64,000 nucleotides of DNA from Streptomyces sp. NBC_01716 (GCF_036248275.1 NZ_CP109181.1:8122001-8186000), one strand, 5' to 3'. Counted from the stretch's first letter, positions 1-9,079 are shown. Translations and numbers: made by a program. Notes: generated by a model not told the origin, from the sequence alone.

Positions 1-1
1 C

Positions 2-163
2 CTCGTGCAGAACGACAACAACGGCAGCTCGACCTGGCCCGACCAGTGGCCCGCGGGTTCCGCCTACCCGGACTCCTTTGTCATCGGAGACCTCTACACC
101 AACGTGTACGAGGGCAGCGCGAGCCTGACCGACATCAAGATGTTCGTGCCCAGGAAGAAGTGA
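2..163 (+). CDS. C-terminal end of an unidentified protein (partial)
   Basis: An open frame enters from the left edge and ends at TGA 161-163, giving about 53 residues that finish in ...KMFVPRKK. The frame is supported by strong G/C bias at third positions and by a hairpin just after the stop. The visible part is rich in aromatic and small polar residues and could be the tail of a secreted enzyme, but I do not recognise the family. It converges on the oxidoreductase at 257-1657. Confidence 0.6.
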   Translation, partial: LVQNDNNGSSTWPDQWPAGSAYPDSFVIGDLYTNVYEGSASLTDIKMFVPRKK

Positions 164-191
164 TGTCACGGGGAGAGTAACTCCACCACCT

Positions 192-231
192 GCCGGTGGG
201 GCCGCCCCTTTTCGGGCGCGGTCCCACCGGC
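192..231. terminator. Hairpin terminator between convergent genes
   Basis: Arms GCCGGTGGG (192-200) and CCCACCGGC (223-231) pair perfectly around an inner GC stem closed by a CTTTT loop. It lies between the partial gene and the convergent oxidoreductase stop at 257, so it can serve both strands. Confidence 0.7.
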
Positions 232-256
232 GAGCGGTCTCTTCGCCGCGGCGGGT

Positions 257-1657
257 TCAGCGCTCCACGGAGATCCGTACGGGGCCGCCGTCCGGGTCCC
301 TCACCGCCGCCGTCACCTCCGCCCGCACCTTCGCCGTCCAGGCGGCGGACAGGCGCACCGTCCTGCCCGGCACCGCGCCCCGTACCATCCGCTGCCGGTG
401 CAGCACTCGCCCGTCGCGCCGGACGACCAGCGACGACCAGGGGCCGAGCCTGCCCTCCGTACGGAGGACGAAGCCGCCCGCCTCGACGCGCGGATCGGCC
501 GGGTCGAGCCGGTTGGGCGCGACCCACAACAGGGGCTCCTCGACCTGGACGGGGATCCACGCCAACGGGCGTGTCCCGCCCGCCAGATGGCGCAGCACCG
601 GCTCGGCGGCCAGCAGCCCCTCCCGCGCGGCCGTGCTCGCGGGCTCGACCGCGTGCAGCAGATTGCCGACGGCGAAGACCCCGGCCCGGTCCGTGCGGAA
701 CGAGCCGTCGACGGACGGGCCCCGGCTCGCCCGGTCGAGCGTGATGCCGCCCCGGCGCGCGAGTTCGTGGTCGGGGATCCAGTCGCCGGTGAACACCACC
801 GTGTCGCACGCGACGGTCGTGCCCCGGCCGTCCCGGTGCCGCAGCGCCACCCCCGTGAGCCGCCCCCGGCCGAGCAGTTCGCTCACGCGGGCGTCGACGA
901 GCAGCGGGACGCCGTGGCGGAGGCGGGCGTCGAGCGCGGTGGCGGGGGAGGCCTGGTGGTACGGCAGTTCCGTGACCATGGCCACCACCTCGACACCGGC
1001 GTCCCGCAGCGTCCGCACGGCGGCGTAGCTGACCTGCTCGGCGCCCACCACGACGGCGCGGCGCCCGACAGGACGGTGGTGGAGATGGACCGCCTGCTGG
1101 AGCTCGCCGGTCGTGAACACCCCCGCCGGCCGGGTGCCCGGCACCAGCCGTGCGCTGCGCGGGCGTTCGCGCGCGCCGGTGGCCAGGACGACGGCCCGTG
1201 CGGTGATCCGCTCCAGCCCGGCGGGGCTCGTGACGTCGACGGCGAGCGGGTCCGCCGGCGGTCCTTCGCTCCAGCCGGTGACCGTGACGCCCGTGCGCAG
1301 GACCGCCCCCGCCCGGACAGCGGCGTCCGCCCAGTGGCGCGCGTACGCGGGGCCCGTCATCCGCCGGCGCAGATCACGCAGTCCGAATCCGGAGTGGAAG
1401 CAGTGCCGGGGGACACCGCCCGGCTGGTCCTCACGGTCGACGGTCTCGACGCTGATGCCACTGGCGGCCAGCCGCGACGACAGCGCCAGACCGGCGGGGC
1501 CCGCGCCGACCACCAGGACGTCGACAGCCCGCTCCCGCCTGCCGGGTACGGGGGGTGGTACGGATCCCGAAGCGGCTCCCGGCGCGTGCTCCGCCGAGGA
1601 TCCGGACGCGGATTCAGAAGCGGATTCCGGTGTGGACGAGGACAGTTCGCTGCTCAC
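257..1657 (-). CDS. NAD(P)/FAD-dependent oxidoreductase of a glycerol-phosphate oxidation operon
   Basis: A 466-residue flavoprotein. A GxGxxG dinucleotide fold (VVGAGPAGLALSSRLA) lies near residue 55 and a second one (VVGAEQ) in mid-protein; an ATG/GD FAD-contact motif (AVGN) follows. It resembles HcnB/OoxA-type amine or hydrogen cyanide synthase subunits, which pair with a dehydrogenase. I chose GTG 1657 because it overlaps the upstream stop as GTGA, indicating translational coupling; the longer frame to 1753 would run into that gene. The first 40 residues are unusually Ser/Glu-rich, encoded by imperfect short repeats. It is the last gene of a three-gene operon with the BFD-type dehydrogenase and glycerol kinase, so a GlpB-like electron-transfer role is likely but inferred. 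Confidence 0.85.
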   Translation of the reverse strand: MSSELSSSTPESASESASGSSAEHAPGAASGSVPPPVPGRRERAVDVLVVGAGPAGLALSSRLAASGISVETVDREDQPGGVPRHCFHSGFGLRDLRRRMTGPAYARHWADAAVRAGAVLRTGVTVTGWSEGPPADPLAVDVTSPAGLERITARAVVLATGARERPRSARLVPGTRPAGVFTTGELQQAVHLHHRPVGRRAVVVGAEQVSYAAVRTLRDAGVEVVAMVTELPYHQASPATALDARLRHGVPLLVDARVSELLGRGRLTGVALRHRDGRGTTVACDTVVFTGDWIPDHELARRGGITLDRASRGPSVDGSFRTDRAGVFAVGNLLHAVEPASTAAREGLLAAEPVLRHLAGGTRPLAWIPVQVEEPLLWVAPNRLDPADPRVEAGGFVLRTEGRLGPWSSLVVRRDGRVLHRQRMVRGAVPGRTVRLSAAWTAKVRAEVTAAVRDPDGGPVRISVER

Positions 1658-3099
1658 CGTGCGGCCTCCCTGAGGGACGACGACGACCACGCGTCGGCGC
1701 CCGACGCGTCGAGCAGGGCACGCACCGCGGCCCCGCAGTAGAACCCCTGGCACCGGCCGCCCAGCGCCCGGGTGCGCCGCCGCAACCCCTCCGGCGAGGA
1801 CGGCGGGATGTCGGCGGCGAGCGCGTCACGGATCTCGCCCCGCGAGACCCGCTCGCAGTGGCACACGAGCGCCCCGTACGCGGGATCGGCCGCGATCAGA
1901 TCGGCGCGCTGATACGGACGGGGGGACGCCTCACCGAGATTCGGCATCGTCACCGGTACGAGATCCCTCGCCGTCCCCACCTTGGCACCGGCCTCCGTCA
2001 GCAGCTCCACCACGTGGGCAGCGATCGCCATCGAAGCGGTCAGCCCCGTCGACCGGATCCCGCCCACCGTGACGTAACCCTGCTCCGGGTGCGAACGGAT
2101 CGCGTAGTCGTCCTGCCCGGTGGCCGCGCGCAGCCCCGCGTACACGGCGGTGACCTCTTCGTCGAGGAGCTCCGGCATGATCCGCCGGCCCCTCTCCCGG
2201 AGGAACGCCAGACCCTCGGCCGTCGAACCGGTCGCCTCTTTGTCGTCCAGGTCCTCGGCGGTCGGACCGAGCATCACATTGCCGTACACGGTCGGCGACA
2301 CCAGGACTCCCTTTCCGAGCGCCGTCGGCACCGGCAGCAGGATGTGACTCACCAACTGGCGGGCGAGCTTGTCGAAGACGATGAGCTGACCGCGCCGGGG
2401 CGTCACCGAGAAGTCGGTGTGGCCCAGCAGCCTGTCGAACTCGTCGGCGTACAGCCCCGCCGCGTTGACCAGCCACTTGGTGCGCAACGGCCCCCGCCCG
2501 GTGGTGAGGAGACGCGGTGAGCGGGCCGCGGACTCGCCCACACCGGTCACCCGGCAGTTGAGATGCAGGTCGACCCCGCTCCGTACCGCCTGCGTCGCGT
2601 ACGCGAGCGTCGTCGTCCACGGGCAGATGATGCTCTCGCCCGGAACTTCGAGCGCGCCCGACGCGCCGCTGCCCAGATGAGGCTCGCGGCTGCGGAGTTC
2701 GTCGGCGGCGACCGTACGGGTACGCCGGTATCCATTACGCGCGGCCTTGCGGGCGAGCGCCGGCAGGGCGGCGAGCTGTTCCTCGTCCCAGGCCACGAGC
2801 AGCGCGCCGATCGGCTCGACGGGGATGCCGCACTCCTCGGCGTACGAGGCGAGCCGGTCCCTGCCCTCACGCACGAGCCGGGCTTCGAGCGACCCCGGCA
2901 CCGCGTCGAAACCGGTGTGCAGGATGGCCGTGTTGGCCTTCGACGTACCGTCGCCGACATCCCCGGACGCCTCGACCAGGGCCGTACGCAGCCGGTACCG
3001 GGCCAGCTCGCGGGCGATCGCCGCGCCGACGACCCCCGCGCCCACGACCACCACGTCGTACACCTCGTCCGGCAGCGGCCCGGACACGGTGACGGTCAT
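1654..3099 (-). CDS. GlpA-like FAD glycerol-3-phosphate dehydrogenase family protein with BFD-type [2Fe-2S] domain
   Basis: 481 residues. The N-terminus has a DAO-type FAD motif (VVVVGAGVVGAAIARELARY) followed by an E (LVEASGD) for ribose binding. The C-terminal about 60 residues form a BFD-like [2Fe-2S] domain with CxC-x34-C-x4-C. This arrangement matches anaerobic-type GlpA rather than aerobic GlpD. The reaction is probably oxidation of glycerol-3-phosphate to DHAP, with electrons passed to the flavoprotein encoded next. ATG 3099 overlaps the kinase stop as ATGA. An L-2-hydroxyglutarate dehydrogenase-like role is possible from the fold, but the adjacent glycerol kinase favours glycerol-phosphate. 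Confidence 0.85.
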   Translation of the reverse strand: MTVTVSGPLPDEVYDVVVVGAGVVGAAIARELARYRLRTALVEASGDVGDGTSKANTAILHTGFDAVPGSLEARLVREGRDRLASYAEECGIPVEPIGALLVAWDEEQLAALPALARKAARNGYRRTRTVAADELRSREPHLGSGASGALEVPGESIICPWTTTLAYATQAVRSGVDLHLNCRVTGVGESAARSPRLLTTGRGPLRTKWLVNAAGLYADEFDRLLGHTDFSVTPRRGQLIVFDKLARQLVSHILLPVPTALGKGVLVSPTVYGNVMLGPTAEDLDDKEATGSTAEGLAFLRERGRRIMPELLDEEVTAVYAGLRAATGQDDYAIRSHPEQGYVTVGGIRSTGLTASMAIAAHVVELLTEAGAKVGTARDLVPVTMPNLGEASPRPYQRADLIAADPAYGALVCHCERVSRGEIRDALAADIPPSSPEGLRRRTRALGGRCQGFYCGAAVRALLDASGADAWSSSSLREAAR

Positions 3100-4634
3100 G
3101 ACGTGACCGTACCGGCGCCGGTGTTCGCCAGTGAGGCGGCCGTCTGTCCGGCGGATGGCGTACGGGCGACGATCGCCGCCACCTCCGCACGGAAGACGCC
3201 CAGCCGCTCGGCGGCCTCGGCCGCGCCGATCCTCGGCTCGAAGACCTCCTTGGGCCGCCACCGGGGCGCGGCCCGCTCCACGCTCATGCCTGGGTCGAGC
3301 CCGAGCCGGGCGACGGCACCCACCCCCAGCGCGGTCGCGTCGGGCAACGGGGAGACCTCGACGGGCAGTTGAAGCAGATCCGCCTGTGTCTGCATCAGCA
3401 GCTCCGACCCGGTCAGCCCGCCGTCGACCCGCAGCGACGTGAGCGGGGTGCCCGTGTCCTCGGCCACCGCGTCCGCCAGCCCCACGACCTGCGCCGCGAT
3501 GCCCTCGCACAGCGCCCGCACCAGATGCCCGGGGCCGGTCTCCAGGCCGAGCCCGGTCATCGACCCCTTCGCGTCCCCGCGCCACCACGGCGCGGCGAGT
3601 CCGGCGAGCGACGGTACGAAGGTCACGCCCCCGCTGTCCGCGACGGACGAGCCCACCCGGTCGAGGTCTTCGGCGCCGGAGATCACGCCGAGATCGCTCA
3701 GCCACCGCACGGCCGACGCCGCCGTGTAGACCTGCCCGTCGAGGCAGTAGCTCGTCCGGCCGCCGAGCCGCCAGGCCACACAGCCGACCAGACCGGTGCG
3801 GCTGCGCAGCGGGCGGTCGCCGGTCTGCGCGAGGAGGAACGCCCCCGTGCCGTAGGTGCACTTGGCCGTCCCCGGCTCGGTCACCGACTGGGCCAGCAGC
3901 GCGGCCTGCTGGTCGACCAGCAGGCCCGTCAGCGGAATCGGGTCCCCGAAGGCCGTCGTGACACCGAACTGACCGGCCGCGTCCACGACGTGGGGCAGCC
4001 GCTCGTCGCTCATCCCGAAGACGCCGAGTGCGGCGGGGGACCACTCGGCGGTGTCGAGGTCGAGCAGCTGGGTACGCCCCGCGGTCGCCGCGTCGGTGAC
4101 GAACTCCCCGGTCAGCCGGTGGACGAGCCAGGAGTCGGAGGTCGTGACGACACCGTCGCGGGTCAGGTTCCGGCGGATCCACGCCATCTTCGGCGCGGCG
4201 AAGTACGGCTCCAGCGGCAGCCCCGTCAGTTCTCTCAACAGGTCCGCGTGCGGGGCGAGTTCAGCACAGACGGAGGCGGCGCGCCGGTCCTGCCAGACGA
4301 TCGCGTCGGTGAGCGGCGCGCCGGTGTCCGGGTCCCACGCGAGTACGGTCTCGCCCTGGTTGGCCAGCCCGACGGCAGCGACGGGTTCGCCGGCCTCGGC
4401 GAGCGCCCGGCGCCCCGCTTCGACGACCGAGGAGAGCAGCAGCGCGGGATCGGCCTCGACCACTCCGCCGGAGGCGTAGCGCGGAGGCGCCGGCGCCGTA
4501 CCGCTGCCGATCACCCCGCGCTCCGGGCAGATCACCAGGGCTTTGGCGGAGGAGGTGCCCTGGTCGACGGCGAGAACCGGCCGCGAGGCCGGGTCCACGG
4601 CAGTGCTGCCGGGGGAGTGCTGAGCAGGCGGCAT
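3096..4634 (-). CDS. glpK: FGGY-family carbohydrate kinase, glycerol kinase-like
   Basis: 512 residues, the usual length for FGGY kinases. It has the N-terminal phosphate-1 motif (AVDQGTSSAKALV, about residues 23-35), NQGETVLAWD, the IVWQDRR segment and GLPLEPYFAAPKMAWIRRN, all typical of glycerol kinases. It would phosphorylate glycerol with ATP in the cytoplasm. It is the first gene of the operon and is followed with 4-base overlaps by two flavoproteins that can oxidise the product. A 16-bp palindrome 25 bases upstream of the ATG is the likely operator. Another polyol as substrate cannot be excluded. Confidence 0.85.
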   Translation of the reverse strand: MPPAQHSPGSTAVDPASRPVLAVDQGTSSAKALVICPERGVIGSGTAPAPPRYASGGVVEADPALLLSSVVEAGRRALAEAGEPVAAVGLANQGETVLAWDPDTGAPLTDAIVWQDRRAASVCAELAPHADLLRELTGLPLEPYFAAPKMAWIRRNLTRDGVVTTSDSWLVHRLTGEFVTDAATAGRTQLLDLDTAEWSPAALGVFGMSDERLPHVVDAAGQFGVTTAFGDPIPLTGLLVDQQAALLAQSVTEPGTAKCTYGTGAFLLAQTGDRPLRSRTGLVGCVAWRLGGRTSYCLDGQVYTAASAVRWLSDLGVISGAEDLDRVGSSVADSGGVTFVPSLAGLAAPWWRGDAKGSMTGLGLETGPGHLVRALCEGIAAQVVGLADAVAEDTGTPLTSLRVDGGLTGSELLMQTQADLLQLPVEVSPLPDATALGVGAVARLGLDPGMSVERAAPRWRPKEVFEPRIGAAEAAERLGVFRAEVAAIVARTPSAGQTAASLANTGAGTVTS

Positions 4635-4909
4635 GTCACGTTCTTCGGTCGGAGTACGGTGATCGTCCGATCACTGAGCGAAAGGGTGCTGCAGCCCGGT
4701 CTTGCACGTCAAGGTCACGACATGCACTCAGGGTTGCTTAAGATCAGCAAAGTGTTCCTGGGGCCCTTGCGTTGGCCCCTACACTGATCGCCGAATAACA
4801 GCGGAGTAATTATCACTGAGTAGGGTGATTCTCAAGTGCCTTGATAGGCACGGGGATTCGAACTGCTCCGGAAAGAGGCGGAGTTGCGGGAGTATCGGGC
4901 GGAGGGTAC
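4635..4909. other. Divergent intergenic region
   Basis: This 275-bp gap separates the leftward glpK operon from the rightward gene at 4910. Besides the palindrome at 4659-4674 it holds a GGGGCC-N8-GGCCCC hairpin (4760-4779) and an AT-richer stretch (4790-4830) that probably contains promoter elements. I see no RNA gene; a short tRNA-like string near 4852-4866 lacks a matching T-stem. Confidence 0.4.
4659..4674. promoter_or_regulatory. Perfect palindrome upstream of glpK operon
   Basis: GTGATCG-TC-CGATCAC is a perfect inverted repeat 25 bp before the kinase start codon. Its position suits a repressor operator for the glpK operon. No regulator gene is adjacent, so the cognate protein is unknown. 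Confidence 0.5.
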
Positions 4910-5908
4910 GTGAGCGATCGCTTTCGTCCGCTCTACCACCCGGCGGGCCACGACAGTGAACTCCGGGAGGCCGTACAGGAATTGCGAACCGGCCGCTGGC
5001 TGTCGATGCGTGAGCTGCTCGCCGGCACGCGTGGCTGGGCCTTGTGGACCCAGCGTACGCAGGTGCTCGCCACCGTCGCCGCTGGCTCGGACACCGTGCA
5101 CACCTGGCTGGCCGAGGAGCCCGACAATACGGACGCCGTCGTCATGCGGACGCGCGTGACGGTGGAGCGCGCCCTGCGTGCGCACCGCGAGGGCCACGCG
5201 CGCACGACCGATCTGTGGCGCCAGGCGTGGGAGGCGTGCGACAGCGCCGCGCGGCTCGTACCCGCCGACCCCGTCCCGTGGGTCTGTCTGCTCGCGCTCG
5301 CCCAACTCGACGGCAAGCAGCGGATGGAGGAGAACCGGCTGGCACCACCGGGGCCGATGCTCTTCCCCGGCCCCTGGGCCCTGCTCGCCGAGGCGGACAA
5401 GCGCGACCCGTGCAACCGCGAGGCGTACCACCGGATGCTTCAGTTCGTGTACGCCCGCAGGGCCGACGGCTCGCTGTCCGAGGCGGTCAACTTCGTCCAG
5501 TGGGCGGCCTCGTCCGCCCCCGAGGGCTCGGCGCTCCAGGCTCTCCCGCTCTTCGTACGGGTCGAGCGGTACCGCAGGGAGCGCGGCAACGAGAAGGCGC
5601 TGGACCTGCACTGGGTCACCGAGGACGCCACCCGGGACGCGCTGCGGGCCCTGCACATCTGGTTCGACAAGTCGGTGCCCACCGAGAACTCGCTGCTGGA
5701 CCTCAACCATCTGGCGCACGCCCTGTGGGGGTCTCTCCAACTGTCGGAGGCGGCCAGGGTGTTCAAGGCCCTGGGGCCGTACTACACCCCCGTGCCCTGG
5801 GCCTACCGGGCCCGGGGGCCCGACGACACCACACAGGCCGAGGAGGTGTTCACCCGCGCCCGCGCCCGCTGCTTCGCCGCCGACCGTGAACGGAAATCGG
5901 ATTCCTAG
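4910..5908 (+). CDS. Conserved actinobacterial protein of unknown function
   Basis: 332 residues from GTG 4910, chosen for a GGAGGG ribosome-binding site at 4901-4906 directly before it; the frame stays open upstream to 4841 but without such a site. There is no signal peptide or membrane helix. The sequence is rich in Trp, Arg and Leu, with helical segments such as RTGRWLSMRELL and SLSEAVNFVQWAA that suggest an all-alpha, TPR-like fold. I do not recognise a catalytic motif. It precedes an amino-acid permease by 98 bp and may or may not be co-transcribed. Confidence 0.8.
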   Translation: MSDRFRPLYHPAGHDSELREAVQELRTGRWLSMRELLAGTRGWALWTQRTQVLATVAAGSDTVHTWLAEEPDNTDAVVMRTRVTVERALRAHREGHARTTDLWRQAWEACDSAARLVPADPVPWVCLLALAQLDGKQRMEENRLAPPGPMLFPGPWALLAEADKRDPCNREAYHRMLQFVYARRADGSLSEAVNFVQWAASSAPEGSALQALPLFVRVERYRRERGNEKALDLHWVTEDATRDALRALHIWFDKSVPTENSLLDLNHLAHALWGSLQLSEAARVFKALGPYYTPVPWAYRARGPDDTTQAEEVFTRARARCFAADRERKSDS

Positions 5909-6006
5909 TACCGCTCTTCGCATCGGCTCCCGCTCCCCCGGCCCCGCCAGGCCACCACCGCACATTGCCCACTCTCCTTGATTTCTCCGTACCGGGAGGT
6001 ACTGCC

Positions 6007-7530
6007 ATGTCCGTCTCCCCACCGGCCTGGTCGAAGTCGGATCCGGTTCCGCGGCAAGACGAGGAAGAACGGCTGAGGGAACTCGGCTATCAGCCCGTAC
6101 TCGCCCGCAGGATGGGCGGTTTCGGGAACTTCGCCATCAGCTTCTCGGTGATCTCGATCCTGTCGGGATGCATGACCCTGTACGGCTTCGGGCTCATCAC
6201 CGGCGGCCCCGCCGTGATGCTGTGGGGCTGGGTCGGTGTCGGTCTCTTCGTGCTCTGCATAGGCATGGCGCTGGCGGAGGTGACCAGCGCCTATCCCACG
6301 TCGGGCGCGCTCTACTACATGGCCGACCGGCTCGGCGGACGTAAGTGGGGCTGGTACACGGGCTGGTTGAACCTGCTCGGACTGCTGGGTGCGATCGCCG
6401 GGATCGACTACGGCGCGGCCCTGTTCACCGGCGCGTTCCTCAACCTCCAGTGGGGATTCGAGGCGACACCCGGCTGGACCATGATCATATTCATGTGCAT
6501 CCTGCTGCTGCACGCGACACTGAACCTCTTCGGCGTCCGGCTGGTCAGCGTCCTCAACTCGATCAGCGTCTGGTGGCACCTCGGCGGTGTGGCGTTGATC
6601 GTCGGTATCCTCGCAGTCGTCCCCAAGAATCACCAGTCGCCCGAATTCGTGTTCACGGAATTCGTCAACGAGACCGGCTGGCAGAACCCGATCTATGTCG
6701 CCGCGATCGGTCTGCTGCTCGCCCAGTACACCTTCTGCGGCTACGACGCGTCGGCCCATCTCTCCGAGGAGACGTCCAACGCCTCCGTCTCCGCCGCGCG
6801 CGGCATCGTGCGCGCCATCTGGGTCTCCTGGATCGCCGGCTTCGCCCTCCTCGCCGGTCTGACCTTCGCCATCCAGGACTACGCGGACACGAGCGGCGCC
6901 GCCGTGCCACCCGCGCAGATCTTCATCGACGTCCTCGGTACCAACGGCGCCAGTGCGCTCCTGCTGGTCGTGATCATGGCGCAGCTCTTCTGCGGCAACG
7001 CGGAAGTCGCCGCCGCCAGCCGTATGGTGTTCGCCTTCAGCCGTGACAACGCCCTGCCCGGATCGGCGCTGTGGCGGCGCGTCAGCAGCCGCACGCAGAC
7101 CCCGGTGCCCGCGGTGTGGCTGTCGGTCGGCTTCGCCTGCGTGCTCGCCCTGCCCTCGCTGTACTCGCCGACCGCGTACGGCGCCGTGACCGCGATCAAC
7201 GTCATCGGCATCACACCCGCCTACGCGATCCCGATCTATCTCAAGCTGCGCGCCGGCGACCGCTTCCAGCCCGGCCCCTGGACACTCGGCCGCTGGAGCA
7301 AGCCGATCGGCTGGATCGCCGTCGCCTGGGTCGTGATCGTGACCGTGATCTTCTGCCTGCCCCAGAAGAACCCGGTGACCACCGACACCATGAACTACGC
7401 GGTGGTCGCGCTCGCGGTCGTGCTGGCGCTTGCCACTGCCTGGTGGTACGCGGCGCGGGGCTCGTACAGCACCCCGCAGTCGTACGGCAGCGCGCGCGAG
7501 CAGTCGGAGATCTCCGAGGGCATCGTCTAG
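6007..7530 (+). CDS. APC-superfamily amino acid permease
   Basis: 507 residues with about 12 predicted transmembrane helices. The N-terminal loop RRMGGFGNFAISFSVISILSG is the conserved first-helix motif of APC transporters of the GABA/choline permease (BAT1-like) branch; ETSNASVSAARGIVRA is the conserved cytoplasmic loop. ATG 6007 follows GGGAGG at 5994-5999. It would import an amino acid or amine across the cytoplasmic membrane by proton symport. The substrate is not deducible. A very strong hairpin ends the unit. Confidence 0.9.
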   Translation: MSVSPPAWSKSDPVPRQDEEERLRELGYQPVLARRMGGFGNFAISFSVISILSGCMTLYGFGLITGGPAVMLWGWVGVGLFVLCIGMALAEVTSAYPTSGALYYMADRLGGRKWGWYTGWLNLLGLLGAIAGIDYGAALFTGAFLNLQWGFEATPGWTMIIFMCILLLHATLNLFGVRLVSVLNSISVWWHLGGVALIVGILAVVPKNHQSPEFVFTEFVNETGWQNPIYVAAIGLLLAQYTFCGYDASAHLSEETSNASVSAARGIVRAIWVSWIAGFALLAGLTFAIQDYADTSGAAVPPAQIFIDVLGTNGASALLLVVIMAQLFCGNAEVAAASRMVFAFSRDNALPGSALWRRVSSRTQTPVPAVWLSVGFACVLALPSLYSPTAYGAVTAINVIGITPAYAIPIYLKLRAGDRFQPGPWTLGRWSKPIGWIAVAWVVIVTVIFCLPQKNPVTTDTMNYAVVALAVVLALATAWWYAARGSYSTPQSYGSAREQSEISEGIV

Positions 7531-7590
7531 GGCGACCCGCGCCCCGCGACCCGCGCCCCGCGACCCGCGGCCTGCGACACGTGAAGGATC

Positions 7591-7640
7591 ACGTCCTCGG
7601 TACGGAGGCGGCGCCGACTTCGCCTCCGTACCGAGGACGT
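7591..7640. terminator. Perfect 20-bp inverted repeat, bidirectional terminator
   Basis: A 20-bp arm (7591-7610, beginning ACGTCCTCGG) is repeated perfectly in inverse at 7621-7640 around a 10-base loop. It lies between the permease stop (7530) and the convergent chitosanase-like gene (7661). Confidence 0.85.
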
Positions 7641-7660
7641 TCGTGCCGGGGGACGTTCCG

Positions 7661-8422
7661 TCAGTTCTCCTGAAGGAACTTCCTGGCCAGTTCGCCGCCC
7701 AGCTCCACCGCCGACGACCGGCTCTCGATCGGCGTGACCCTGGAGTCCTTGAACAGGATGTACGTCACCCCCGACGCGACGCCGCCGCGCGAGGGATCGG
7801 GGTCGACCCCGAGCGACTGCGCGGCGGCGTACGACGCCTCCCCGATGATCCCGGCGGGTCCGGTGTCGCCCACCACCGCGTACTCCACCCGGTCCTTGTG
7901 CACGAGCGCGGCGACACCGCCGCCCCGGATGCCGGACGCGGTGTAGTCCCAGATGCCGCTGGGCGCGGGCACCACGACATACGGGAGTTTCTCCGCGTTC
8001 AGCGGCTTGCCGTCGGACTGGTGGAAGGCGGTGTCCCCGTGGAACCAGGGGTCGGTCGTCCTGTTGCAGCGGGTCGTGACCTGGCCGTCGCAGTCGATGT
8101 CCAGGTCGGCCTTCCAGAAGACGGCGCCCTTCTTGCCGCACACGGGGACACTGGCGGGCTTGTCCTGGTCGGTCCGGTACCGGCCCTTCGAGACGGGCGC
8201 GCAGTCCTGGAGCTTTGCCCGCAGGGCGTCGGCCGTGACCGGACTCTCCGACCGGAAGGAGCTTTTGGCGGCCGGCGGGCCGGGCGCCCCGGCCCGTGGC
8301 GCGGCAGGCGGCGGCAGATGCGAGGTGTCGAGCGCGGCGGCGGGGTGAGCGGTGGCGGGCAGGGCCGATGCCATGAGCAGTACCGCGCCGACGGCGGCGT
8401 ACACGTGCGATCTGTGGTGCAT
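7661..8422 (-). CDS. Secreted GH75 family chitosanase-like protein
   Basis: 253 residues. A signal peptide is visible (HHRSHVYAAVGAVLLMASALPATA) with cleavage after an A-x-A site, then a Pro/Ala-rich linker to about residue 55. The domain carries DLDIDCDG and the core YAVVGDTGPAGIIGEAS, which holds the Asp and Glu expected for the catalytic pair of GH75 endo-chitosanases. It would cut chitosan outside the cell. Four Cys probably form disulfides. It is monocistronic, closed by the palindromic terminator. Confidence 0.85.
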   Translation of the reverse strand: MHHRSHVYAAVGAVLLMASALPATAHPAAALDTSHLPPPAAPRAGAPGPPAAKSSFRSESPVTADALRAKLQDCAPVSKGRYRTDQDKPASVPVCGKKGAVFWKADLDIDCDGQVTTRCNRTTDPWFHGDTAFHQSDGKPLNAEKLPYVVVPAPSGIWDYTASGIRGGGVAALVHKDRVEYAVVGDTGPAGIIGEASYAAAQSLGVDPDPSRGGVASGVTYILFKDSRVTPIESRSSAVELGGELARKFLQEN

Positions 8423-8590
8423 GGGGGCGTATCCCTTTCCGGACGGATTTCTCTCGGCTGCCGGACGCCCGGTGCTCCGGACGCCCGGCTACTCGGACCG
8501 CCGGATCTTCGCGCGGCCGGGCCACTTCTCCCAAGCACCTGGGGCGTGTCCCGTGGATCGGGCGCGTCGTCCGGGACCGTGTCCCGCGGA
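8423..8590. repeat. Short direct repeats between chitosanase and NUDIX genes
   Basis: CCGGACGCCCGG occurs twice (8461-8472 and 8477-8488), and a CGTGTCCC(G)-GGATC block also occurs twice (about 8547-8561 and 8578-8592). The function is unknown; they may just be slippage products. Confidence 0.35.
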
Positions 8591-9079
8591 TCAGGCCTCG
8601 TCGTCCGCGCGGTTCGCTATGTGCCCGGCCAGCCGGCCGAGGAAGATCCGCTGTCCCGACACCAGCAGCTCCACGGCCTCGTCCAGCGGGAACCAGGCGA
8701 GCCGGTCCAGCTCCGGGAACTCCCGCTCCACGCCCGAGCCCCGAGGCCACTCCATGGTGAACGTGCCGGACACGGCGACGGCGGGGTCGAAGTCCGCCTC
8801 GATCGCCCATACGGTGACCGTCTTGCCGCCCGACTGGCGGGTCTCGCCCAGCGGTACCCGGGGCCCGTCGGGCGCGGGATGCCCCACTTCCTCCTCGAAC
8901 TCCCGGGCCGCCGCGTGCTCCGGCGTCTCGTCGGGGCCGTACTCGCCCTTGGGGATCGACCACGCGGCCCGTGTGCGGCCCGCCCAGAACGGGCCGCCCA
9001 TGTGCCCGATGAGCACGTCGGTGCCGCCGGACTCCGTGATCCGGTAGAGCAGGAGTCCGGCGCTTCGCTTCCCTGACAT
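8591..9079 (-). CDS. NUDIX hydrolase
   Basis: 162 residues from ATG 9079; the frame is open further upstream but the family domain begins here (MSGKRSAGLLLYR). The complete NUDIX box GX5EX7REXXEEXG is present (GEYGPDE...REFEEEVG, about residues 43-64). The protein hydrolyses a nucleoside diphosphate linked to another group, using Mg2+. The start MSG(K)RSAGLLLYR and the end with GQRIFLGRL are typical of actinobacterial short NUDIX proteins near the diadenosine-polyphosphate branch. The substrate is unknown. Confidence 0.88.
   Translation of the reverse strand: MSGKRSAGLLLYRITESGGTDVLIGHMGGPFWAGRTRAAWSIPKGEYGPDETPEHAAAREFEEEVGHPAPDGPRVPLGETRQSGGKTVTVWAIEADFDPAVAVSGTFTMEWPRGSGVEREFPELDRLAWFPLDEAVELLVSGQRIFLGRLAGHIANRADDEA

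Noticed and set aside
4848..4872. tRNA-like string GGGATTCGAAC near the start of the gene at 4910
   Set aside because: On the minus strand it reads TTCGAATCCCC, but the five bases before it cannot form the T-stem, and no acceptor or anticodon stem is found. It is neither a tRNA nor a convincing attachment site.
6408..6759. Antisense frames over the amino-acid permease and other long opposite-strand frames throughout
   Set aside because: They show the Arg/Gly/Pro/Ala-rich composition of shadow frames and no family motif, and they overlap well-supported genes.
7531..7570. Repeated CGACCCGCGCCC words after the permease
   Set aside because: Short, low-complexity and GC-only. There is no sign of a functional repeat array or CRISPR.
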